A stretch of DNA of 64,000 nt from contig NZ_CP012808.1 in assembly GCF_001307195.1 (NCBI RefSeq), positions 1,116,001 through 1,180,000 on the forward strand, given 5' to 3'. The notes beneath the pieces were generated by a model. It searched no databases and had not been told where the DNA came from. It worked only from the letters and a program-made list of their open reading frames with translations. The position numbers were made by a program, and so were the translations under genes. Each line of letters begins with the position of its first letter. Position 1 is the first letter of the stretch. Source of the DNA: Acinetobacter equi. GTDB taxonomy: Bacteria > Pseudomonadota > Gammaproteobacteria > Pseudomonadales > Moraxellaceae. Shown in pieces: positions 57,897-64,000 of the stretch.

Positions 57897-58793
57897 TTAA
57901 GGATTTACAGATTTAGAAGTTTTACTTTCCAAGGCTTTTTTTGCTTGATGCGTGGTAAAGGTACAACCTATAGATGCACCAATAATAATGCTGAGCGCTA
58001 ACCATTGTGTCCATAAAAGCTGTTCTTGTAAAAAGATAAAACCTGAAAGTGCTGCAATGGCAGGTTCTAGACTTGTTAATGTTCCAAATACAAGTGGTGT
58101 TAAGCTTCGTAAAGCAATCATTTCTAAGGAAAAGGGTAAGGCACTTGCTAAAATAGCTAAACCTAAAAAAATCCATAAATTTGAAACTTCAAATACAGAA
58201 CTTGGCATTCCCATAAAAATAGCGATAGGCATAATACAAAGCATACCAACAAACATGCCTAAGCAAACCGTATGATTACCCGATACACCTGAGGGTTTTT
58301 GTCCTGCAACAATATATAAGGCCCAGCAGGCACCTGCGCTGAGTGCGAAGAATATACCGAGTGGATCTAAAGATTGTGCTGCTTGCTGAAATGGAAAGAG
58401 TAAAACCAAACCTAAAATAGCAAGACCGACCCAAATAAAATCGTACTTTTGTCGTGCGTGATAAAGTGCAACACCTAAGGGTCCAATAAATTCAAAAGAA
58501 ACAGCAATACCTAATGGTAAACGTTCAATTGAAAGATAAAACAGAAGATTCATTCCTGCTAGGGCAATACCATAGCTAACAATGGCGTTCCAATTTACTT
58601 GTTTGAATTGAACAGTCCAGATTCTAAAAATAATTGCCAATACAAATGCACCTAAAAAAAGGCGCATTGCAGATACAGTTATTAGTGGGAAATGTTGAAA
58701 TAAAATTTTAGCAAGTGAGCCACTACTTTGCATGCTGATCATTGCAATGAACAATAAAATCAGTGCTTGAATATGTGGTTTACTTTTTATCAT
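57897..58793 (-). CDS. EamA-family exporter, RhtA-like (copy 2)
   Basis: 298 residues, ten membrane helices. It matches RhtA more closely than copy 1: MQSSGSLAKILFQHFPL, SYGIALAGMNLLFYLSIERLPLGIAVSFEFIGPLGVAL, GACWALYIVAGQK and FSLEMIALRSL are near-verbatim family phrases. The two genes are tandem paralogues in the same orientation. Duplication followed by divergence is the simplest reading, and different substrates are possible. serA lies upstream on the same strand but is closed by a terminator. Confidence 0.9.
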   Translation of the reverse strand: MIKSKPHIQALILLFIAMISMQSSGSLAKILFQHFPLITVSAMRLFLGAFVLAIIFRIWTVQFKQVNWNAIVSYGIALAGMNLLFYLSIERLPLGIAVSFEFIGPLGVALYHARQKYDFIWVGLAILGLVLLFPFQQAAQSLDPLGIFFALSAGACWALYIVAGQKPSGVSGNHTVCLGMFVGMLCIMPIAIFMGMPSSVFEVSNLWIFLGLAILASALPFSLEMIALRSLTPLVFGTLTSLEPAIAALSGFIFLQEQLLWTQWLALSIIIGASIGCTFTTHQAKKALESKTSKSVNP

Positions 58794-58873
58794 TGTTTAA
58801 ATCTTAATTTATAACAGGATTGCTTTTCGTAGCGGGAAAAGCAATCGCTGAAAATGTTGTTATTTAATAAACA

Positions 58874-58903
58874 AAAAACCACAGCACGAATGCTGTGGTT
58901 TTT
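58874..58903 (-). terminator. Terminator after serA
   Basis: AAAAACCACAGCA / TGCTGTGGTTTTT with a CGAA loop, 15 bases beyond the serA stop. Confidence 0.95.
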
Positions 58904-58917
58904 AATATAAATGTTAT

Positions 58918-60150
58918 TTAGAACAATACGCGTACACGAATTGTACCTTCAACATGATGAAGAGTATCTAGCGCTTCTTGAGATGCAGTCGCATCAACAT
59001 CCATTACTAAGTAGCCTACATCACCTTTAGTCATTAATGACTGACCAGAGATGTTGATGCCATGTTCAGCAAATAAGTTGTTAATTTTAGAAAGAACACC
59101 TGGAATGTTTTTGTGGATGTGAAGTAAACGGTGTTTACCTTCAGTCAACGGTAATGCAATTTCAGGGAAGTTCACTGCAGATAAAGTCATACCTTTATCT
59201 GAATAAGCAACAAATTTTTCAGCAACTTCTAAACCAATGTTTGCTTGAGCTTCCATTGTTGAACCACCAACGTGAGGCGTTAAAATCACGTTATCTAAGC
59301 CGCGAAGTGGAGAAACAAATTCTTCACCATTTGCTTTTGGTTCTTTAGGGAATACGTCAACCGCTGCACCAGCAATATGACCAGATTTAATTGCATCAGC
59401 AAGATCTTCAATCACAACACATGTACCACGTGCTGCGTTAAGGAAGATTGAACCTGCTTTCATTTTTGCAAATTGATCTTTACCGAAGAAGTTACGAGTA
59501 GACGGAACATCTGGTACGTGTAAAGTTACAACATCAGCATTTGCAAGAAGTTCATCTAAAGAACCAACTTGGCGTGCATTACCCATTGGAAGTTTAGTCA
59601 CAGCATCATAATAAATAACGTGCATACCTAAACTTTCAGCAAGAACAGAAAGTTGCGAACCAATAGAGCCGTAACCAACAATACCTAAAGTTTTACCACG
59701 TGTTTCAAATGAACCGACTGCCGATTTTTCCCATCCACCACGGTGACAAGATGCAGATTTTGCAGGTACGCCACGAAGAAGAAGAATTGCTTCAGCAAGT
59801 ACAAGTTCAGCAACTGAACGTGTGTTTGAATAAGGTGCGTTAAATACTGGAATACCACGAATCATGGCAGCATTTAAATTCACTTGGTTTGTTCCAATAC
59901 AGAAACAACCAACAGCGATCAATTTATTCGCTGCTTCAAAGATTTCTTCAGTTAATTGAGTGCGCGAACGAATACCAACGAAATGTGCATCTTTTATCGC
60001 TTCTTTCAACGCTTCACCCTCAAGCGCAGTTTTACGATAATCGATATTGGTATATCCAGCAGCATTTAATGTGTCGACAGCATTTTGGTGAACGCCTTCT
60101 AACAACAAGAAACGAATTTTATCTTTAGGAAGTGAAAGATGTTGGCTCAT
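58918..60150 (-). CDS. serA: D-3-phosphoglycerate dehydrogenase
   Basis: 410 residues from the ATG at 60150, with CGGAG seven bases upstream. First step of serine synthesis; such enzymes also reduce 2-oxoglutarate to D-2-hydroxyglutarate. It has substrate domain GIRSRTQLTEEIF, NAD-binding GIVGYGSIGSQ, catalytic-site segments NAARGTCV and LTPHVGGST, and a C-terminal ACT domain (HKNIPGVLSKINNLFAEHGINISGQ), which usually gives serine feedback. This is the short E. coli-type form. It is divergent from a D-2-hydroxyglutarate dehydrogenase gene. Confidence 0.97.
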   Translation of the reverse strand: MSQHLSLPKDKIRFLLLEGVHQNAVDTLNAAGYTNIDYRKTALEGEALKEAIKDAHFVGIRSRTQLTEEIFEAANKLIAVGCFCIGTNQVNLNAAMIRGIPVFNAPYSNTRSVAELVLAEAILLLRGVPAKSASCHRGGWEKSAVGSFETRGKTLGIVGYGSIGSQLSVLAESLGMHVIYYDAVTKLPMGNARQVGSLDELLANADVVTLHVPDVPSTRNFFGKDQFAKMKAGSIFLNAARGTCVVIEDLADAIKSGHIAGAAVDVFPKEPKANGEEFVSPLRGLDNVILTPHVGGSTMEAQANIGLEVAEKFVAYSDKGMTLSAVNFPEIALPLTEGKHRLLHIHKNIPGVLSKINNLFAEHGINISGQSLMTKGDVGYLVMDVDATASQEALDTLHHVEGTIRVRVLF

Positions 60151-60511
60151 TACGGCTCCGCTACAAAGGCCAAATTTGGTGGCAACATCATAGCACATGA
60201 ACTGAGCTTATATACATTTCCTTTATGGTGTTCAACAAAGGTATTTTGATTAATATATATCAAGACTTCTGATATTTGGTCTAACTAACTGTGTAATTTA
60301 CAAGGCGACATTATCAAAACACGATTTTCTGCGGGATCTGTTAAAAATGGCTTATAATACGGCCTTGTGAAAATACAACTTAAAAAAATGATGGTTTTAT
60401 CTTCATGAACAGGCTATAAATTAAGATGTTTTCAATGTGCATTTTTTATTGAAACACATTGATTTTTAGCTAAAAAAACTACTTGTTTACTTCTTGCAAG
60501 GTCTGAAAACG
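60151..60511. promoter_or_regulatory. Divergent serA / D2HGDH control region
   Basis: 361 bases with no gene. TATAATACGGCC near 60354 is an excellent -10 with GC-rich discriminator on the plus strand but lacks a clear -35. Downstream, at 60430-60461, two short stems exclude one another: TTTCAAT/ATTGAAA and CAATGTG/CACATTG, the second followed by five T. The leader to the D2HGDH start would be about 145 bases. Confidence 0.45.
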
Positions 60512-61924
60512 ATGAACGCTCCAGTCGCTTTAACCCCAGAGTTATTGACTCAATTAACTGCAATTGTTGGTGAAAACCGTATTAAAACAGATGCGGATAG
60601 CCTCCAAAATTGGGGACGTGACCACACTAAGCACTTTGATCCAAATCCATCAGTCATCGTTTTTCCATCATCCACTGAACAAGTTCAAAGCATTGTTAAG
60701 CTTGCGAACCAGTTTAATGTTGCAATTACACCAAGTGGTGGACGTACAGGTTTATCTGCTGGTGCGGTTGCTTCAAATGGCGAAATTGTTGTTAGCATGG
60801 ATAAAATGAACCAAATTTTGGAATTTTTCCCAGCTGACCGTATGGTTCGTGTTCAAGCAGGTGTTGTGACTGAACAGCTTCAAAACTATGCAGAAGAACA
60901 AGGTATGTATTATCCAGTTGATTTTGCATCTTCTGGTTCATCACAAATTGGTGGCAACATTGGTACCAATGCAGGTGGTATTAAAGTAATTAAATATGGC
61001 ATGACGCGTAACTGGGTATTGGGTCTTACAGTAGTAACAGGTAAGGGTGATATTCTACGTTTAAATAAAGGCATGATTAAAAATGCCACAGGTTATGCAC
61101 TTCAACATTTATTTATTGGTGGTGAAGGTACATTAGGCTTAGTGACTGAAGCAGAAATTAAACTTGAACGTCAACCACATGACTTACAAGTAATGGTATT
61201 AGGCGTACCTGATTTTGATGCAATCATGCCTGTACTTCATGCTTTCCAAAAGAAAATTGATTTAACTGCATTTGAATTCTTTGGTGAACTTTCAATGCAG
61301 AAGGTTCTAGCAAATGGTCATGTACAACGTCCATTTGAAACTGAATGTCCATTTTATGTTTTACTTGAATTTGAAGCACCATATGAGCCAATTATGGATG
61401 CGGCAATGGAAATCTTTGAGCATTGTATGGAAGAAGGTTGGGTGCTTGATGGCGTAATGAGCCAAAGCTTAGACCAACTTCATAGCTTATGGCGTTTACG
61501 TGAAGACATTTCAGAGTCAATTGCACCATTTACACCATATAAAAATGACATTTCAGTACTCATTACTCACGTACCTGCATTCATTAAAGAAATTGATGCA
61601 ATTGTGAGTGAAAACTATCCTGATTTTGACATTTGTTGGTTTGGTCATATTGGTGACGGTAACTTGCATTTAAATATTTTAAAACCTGAAAACTTAAGCA
61701 AAGATGAATTCTTTGATAAGTGTCAGCATGTAAATAAATATGTGTTTGATACGGTTAAAAAATATGATGGTTCAATTTCGGCAGAACATGGTGTTGGTAT
61801 GACTAAAAAACCATATTTAGGTTATACACGTTCTGAAGAAGAAATTGGCTATATGAAAGCATTGAAAGAAGTGTTCGATCCAAATGGGATTATGAACCCA
61901 GGTAAATTATTTGACTTAAAATAA
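60512..61924 (+). CDS. FAD-dependent D-2-hydroxyglutarate dehydrogenase
   Basis: 470 residues from the ATG at 60512; a TTG six codons upstream is in frame. Flavoprotein of the vanillyl-alcohol-oxidase fold: FAD phosphate loop TPSGGRTGLSAGA, then SSGSSQIGGNIGTNAGGIKVIKYG, and the C-terminal metal-site motifs HIGDGNLHLNI and EHGVGMTKK. The family includes D-lactate and glycolate dehydrogenases. Pairing with serA and close resemblance to D2HGDH favour oxidation of the D-2-hydroxyglutarate that SerA generates, which keeps serine synthesis running and feeds electrons to the respiratory chain. The assignment is strong at family level, moderate for substrate. Confidence 0.85.
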   Translation: MNAPVALTPELLTQLTAIVGENRIKTDADSLQNWGRDHTKHFDPNPSVIVFPSSTEQVQSIVKLANQFNVAITPSGGRTGLSAGAVASNGEIVVSMDKMNQILEFFPADRMVRVQAGVVTEQLQNYAEEQGMYYPVDFASSGSSQIGGNIGTNAGGIKVIKYGMTRNWVLGLTVVTGKGDILRLNKGMIKNATGYALQHLFIGGEGTLGLVTEAEIKLERQPHDLQVMVLGVPDFDAIMPVLHAFQKKIDLTAFEFFGELSMQKVLANGHVQRPFETECPFYVLLEFEAPYEPIMDAAMEIFEHCMEEGWVLDGVMSQSLDQLHSLWRLREDISESIAPFTPYKNDISVLITHVPAFIKEIDAIVSENYPDFDICWFGHIGDGNLHLNILKPENLSKDEFFDKCQHVNKYVFDTVKKYDGSISAEHGVGMTKKPYLGYTRSEEEIGYMKALKEVFDPNGIMNPGKLFDLK

Positions 61925-61947
61925 GTTTATTTAATTTGTTCGTTTAA

Positions 61948-61969
61948 TTTTTCGAAAGCTTTCGAAAAA
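61948..61969. repeat. 22-base perfect palindrome
   Basis: Eleven bases TTTTTCGAAAG followed directly by their complement, with no loop, 23 bases after the D2HGDH stop and just before the terminator hairpin. It is too tight for an RNA hairpin terminator by itself; a protein-binding site or a cruciform is possible. Confidence 0.85.
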
Positions 61970-61972
61970 GAT

Positions 61973-62007
61973 AAAAAAGGCATAATATTTTCATTGTGCC
62001 TTTTTTT
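61973..62007 (+). terminator. Terminator after the D2HGDH gene
   Basis: AAAAAAGGCA-T-AAT / ATT-G-TGCCTTTTTT with one wobble and a six-base loop, then a T run. Confidence 0.9.
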
Positions 62008-62041
62008 ATTTTAAATTTTTATTATTACAAGGAAAATAGTC

Positions 62042-62431
62042 ATGCTAAAAAAAATGATGATATTCATGACAGGTACTGCATTACTTGCAGGATGTGCGAC
62101 TACACAAAAAGTGATGTCTACACTTGAAACACCTATAGAAACGGTAGCGAATACACCTTTAGAACAGGTTTTAGAATTACAACCTGAGTTAAAATCGGAA
62201 TTGACCAATACTGAAATCCGTCAGGTTTTTAATGCAGTTGAATCTCCAAATGTTGCACAAGTTATGGTGCTTCAAGCAGGCTTGTTAGATGATTCGGTCA
62301 ATGCAATTCGTACGACTTATCGTTTTAAGCTGAATCAAAATGAGCTTTGGCAACAAATTGATAAAGTGACTGAATATAAGTGTGCCCGAGGCGAAAATAC
62401 AAAATCATTTCAGAAGAAGTTATGTCGTTAA
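62042..62431 (+). CDS. Small lipoprotein of unknown function
   Basis: 129 residues. Lipoprotein signal MLKKMMIFMTGTALLAGC with lipobox LAGC (Cys18), next residue Ala, which favours the outer membrane. The mature part is mostly helical (EQVLELQPELKSELTNTEIRQVFNAVESPNVAQVM), then a strand-rich stretch (AIRTTYRFKLNQNELWQQIDKV), and ends with two cysteines (YKCARG, KKLCR) that may form a disulfide. I do not recognise the family. An AAGGA site lies nine bases before the ATG. It stands alone between two terminators. Confidence 0.7.
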   Translation: MLKKMMIFMTGTALLAGCATTQKVMSTLETPIETVANTPLEQVLELQPELKSELTNTEIRQVFNAVESPNVAQVMVLQAGLLDDSVNAIRTTYRFKLNQNELWQQIDKVTEYKCARGENTKSFQKKLCR

Positions 62432-62461
62432 TATTGATTGATATTTAAAGCAATTTTCGTT

Positions 62462-62490
62462 AAAAGCGTATCTAAGGGATACGCTTTTTT
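62462..62490 (+). terminator. Terminator after the small lipoprotein
   Basis: AAAAGCGTATC / GATACGCTTTT with a five-base loop and six T. Confidence 0.94.
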
Positions 62491-62623
62491 ATTGGGCTTA
62501 ATTGTTGTAATAAATATTCCAGTTAAAAAGATTTTTTACATCATGATTTGACAAAAATAATAAAGAATAGAGAAAAAAGAAAGGCTATTGTGATTTACTA
62601 ATCTTATTGAGGGCAATGGACTA

Positions 62624-63721
62624 ATGAAAAAGCGCGTAGGGATTATCTTTGGTGGGAAATCAGCTGAACATGAGGTTTCTTTACAATCTGCAAAAAATAT
62701 TGTTGAGGCAATTGATAAACAACGATTTGAGGTTGTTTTAATTGGAATTGATAAGCAGGGTGCATGGAAAATTTTTGAACAAGAACATTATATTGAAAAT
62801 GATAATAATCCTAGGCTGATTGCCATTAATGATGCGGGTCATGATCTACAAATACAATTTCGAACCGATGAAAATAAATTTCTAGAACAAAGAAAAGAGG
62901 GAATTTCTCAGTTGTCTTCCATTGATGTGATATTTCCTATTATTCATGGCACATTGGGGGAGGATGGTTTTCTTCAAGGGATGATGAATATACTAGATAT
63001 TCCTTACGTTGGATGTGATGTTTTAAGTTCTGCTTTGTGTATGGATAAAGATATTTCAAAGCGGTTATTATTGGCAGCAGGTATACCGGTTACCCCTTAT
63101 ATTGCAATACATGCTTACCAGCGTAATCAACTTTCATTTGAGAAAATTCAAGATAAATTAGGACTACCTATTTTTATTAAGCCTGCAAATCAAGGCTCTT
63201 CTGTTGGAATTAGTAAAGTAGAAAATTCTCAAGAATTTGAAAAAGCGATTGAAACTGCATTCCTTTATGATGAAAAAATACTGATAGAAAAATTTGTGAA
63301 TGGGCGTGAAATTGAATGTGCTGTTTTGGGAAGTAGTGCACATCCTACAGCAAGTGTTTGCGGTGAAATAGAAATACAAAGTTCTTTTTATTCATATGAT
63401 GCCAAATATATTAATAGTGAAGCTTCACGTATGGTAATTCCTGCAAAAATTTCCGAGGAATTAAGTGAAAAAATACGTCAGCAGTCAATTCAAGCTTTTC
63501 AGATATTAGGCTGCTCTGGATTGGCTAGAATAGATTTTTTTCTCACAGAAAATAATGAGATTTATCTTAATGAGTTAAATACATTACCGGGTTTTACCCA
63601 TAAAAGTATGTATTCTAAACTTTGGGAAAAGAGTGGATTAAGCTATTCAGATTTAATTTCAAAATTAATTGATTTAGCAATAGAAAGATACACTGAATTA
63701 AAAAAATTTAGAAATATTTGA
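62624..63721 (+). CDS. ddlA: D-alanine--D-alanine ligase, DdlA type
   Basis: 365 residues, the long DdlA form (DdlB is about 306). ATP-grasp enzyme joining two D-alanines for MurF. N-terminal GIIFGGKSAEHEVSLQSAKNI, then FPIIHGTLGEDGFLQGMMNILDIPYVGCDVLSSALCMDK. The omega-loop tyrosine in SYDAKYIN is typical of D-Ala-D-Ala rather than D-Ala-D-Lac ligases. Metal and product sites ARIDFF and EIYLNELNTLPGFTHKSMY follow. It is far from the dcw cluster, where a DdlB is common in this genus, so it is probably a second ligase. No partner gene is adjacent. Confidence 0.93.
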   Translation: MKKRVGIIFGGKSAEHEVSLQSAKNIVEAIDKQRFEVVLIGIDKQGAWKIFEQEHYIENDNNPRLIAINDAGHDLQIQFRTDENKFLEQRKEGISQLSSIDVIFPIIHGTLGEDGFLQGMMNILDIPYVGCDVLSSALCMDKDISKRLLLAAGIPVTPYIAIHAYQRNQLSFEKIQDKLGLPIFIKPANQGSSVGISKVENSQEFEKAIETAFLYDEKILIEKFVNGREIECAVLGSSAHPTASVCGEIEIQSSFYSYDAKYINSEASRMVIPAKISEELSEKIRQQSIQAFQILGCSGLARIDFFLTENNEIYLNELNTLPGFTHKSMYSKLWEKSGLSYSDLISKLIDLAIERYTELKKFRNI

Positions 63722-63774
63722 TTTAGACGATAATGCTTTCCCCCCTCTATATACAGAGGGGAAATAATCAAAAA

Positions 63775-64000
63775 TTAAGGTCGAACCCCTTCAGGGTGTC
63801 TATACCAACTTTCAATAAATAATGCAGCTGCAATACTATCTGCCGAAACTTTTTTACGACCTTGCGCTTGATAGCTTTCCAACTCACCGCGAGCTTCACG
63901 TGTTGTTAAACGCTCATCGACCATCAACGTTTCAATATTGGTTTGATGGCGCAAACGTCGTGCAAACTTACGTGCACGTGCAGAAAGTTCAGATTCAGTT
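63775..64000 (-). CDS. ruvX: Holliday-junction resolvase-like protein RuvX (YqgF), 3' part
   Basis: Partial: 74 C-terminal residues are inside the window and the frame continues beyond its edge. The fragment begins TESELSARARKFARRLR and contains the RuvX phrase VDERLTTREARGELE and SADSIAAALFIESWY, ending HPEGVRP. RuvX has an RNase H-like fold and is implicated in pre-16S rRNA 5' processing. It converges with ddlA; a C-rich hairpin without a T run lies between them. Confidence 0.9.
   Translation of the reverse strand, partial: TESELSARARKFARRLRHQTNIETLMVDERLTTREARGELESYQAQGRKKVSADSIAAALFIESWYRHPEGVRP

Noticed and set aside
63739..63766. C-rich hairpin between ddlA and ruvX
   Set aside because: The stem needs a two-base bulge and no T run follows on either strand, so it was not called as a terminator.

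Overview
The window looks like core chromosome of a low-GC gammaproteobacterium of the Moraxellaceae, most likely Acinetobacter. Reasons: strongly AT-rich codon use; gltX next to tRNA-Glu; an rsmH-ftsL-ftsI-murE-murF-mraY cell-wall block lacking mraZ; mrcA divergent from pilMNOPQ-aroK-aroB-SPOR followed by gltBD; a pilin/PglL pair beside a bacterioferritin; a SpoT with a degenerate synthetase domain; and a lipase chaperone gene upstream of its lipase. I see no transposase, integrase, phage gene, CRISPR array or rRNA. The species is not decided by the sequence alone.

Layout. 1-5.2 kb: 3' end of ettA, a CzcI-like small exported protein and a CzcD-type zinc exporter, a zinc-ribbon membrane protein, tRNA-Glu with its own strong promoter, gltX, and a small secreted orphan. 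5.2-6.8 kb: a very AT-rich intergenic stretch, then a sulfate-binding protein. 6.9-17.6 kb: peptidoglycan synthesis (rsmH, ftsL, ftsI, murE, murF, mraY), the rRNA methyltransferase rlmA, and mrcA (PBP1a) on the other strand. 17.7-25.3 kb: pilMNOPQ (type IV pilus alignment complex and secretin), aroK, aroB and a SPOR-domain protein at the damX position. 25.3-31.8 kb: glutamate synthase gltB-gltD, with a sigma-54-like promoter and an unusual inverted repeat between the two genes. 31.9-34.2 kb: lemA and two TPM-domain genes. 34.2-37.7 kb: a type IV pilin with a sigma-54-like promoter, a divergent PglL-type oligosaccharyltransferase, then a bacterioferritin lacking most ferroxidase ligands and a Fur-box-associated bfd. 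37.7-42.7 kb: ridA, spoT, rpoZ, gmk and divergent ispH. 42.8-50.3 kb: the minor-pilin operon fimU-pilV-pilW-pilX-pilY1-comE-comF. 50.4-52.7 kb: rpsP-rimM-trmD-rplS. 52.7-56.9 kb: lipase with its chaperone, truB, and a TSUP permease. 56.9-64 kb: two tandem RhtA-like exporters, serA divergent from a D-2-hydroxyglutarate dehydrogenase, a small lipoprotein, a DdlA-type ligase and the 3' end of ruvX.

How it fits together. Three separate loci build one type IV pilus / DNA-uptake machine: the alignment complex and secretin, a pilin with its candidate glycosyltransferase, and the minor pilins with the PilY1 tip adhesin. A second theme is the envelope (dcw genes, PBP1a, SPOR protein, Ddl). A third is amino-acid and nitrogen metabolism (gltBD, aroKB, serA with D2HGDH). 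No clearly new system was found. The points most worth a second look are the ferroxidase-poor Bfr, the DnaA-box-like inverted repeat in gltB-gltD, the sigma-54-like sites, the variant lipase-chaperone motif and several unexplained palindromes or leaders.
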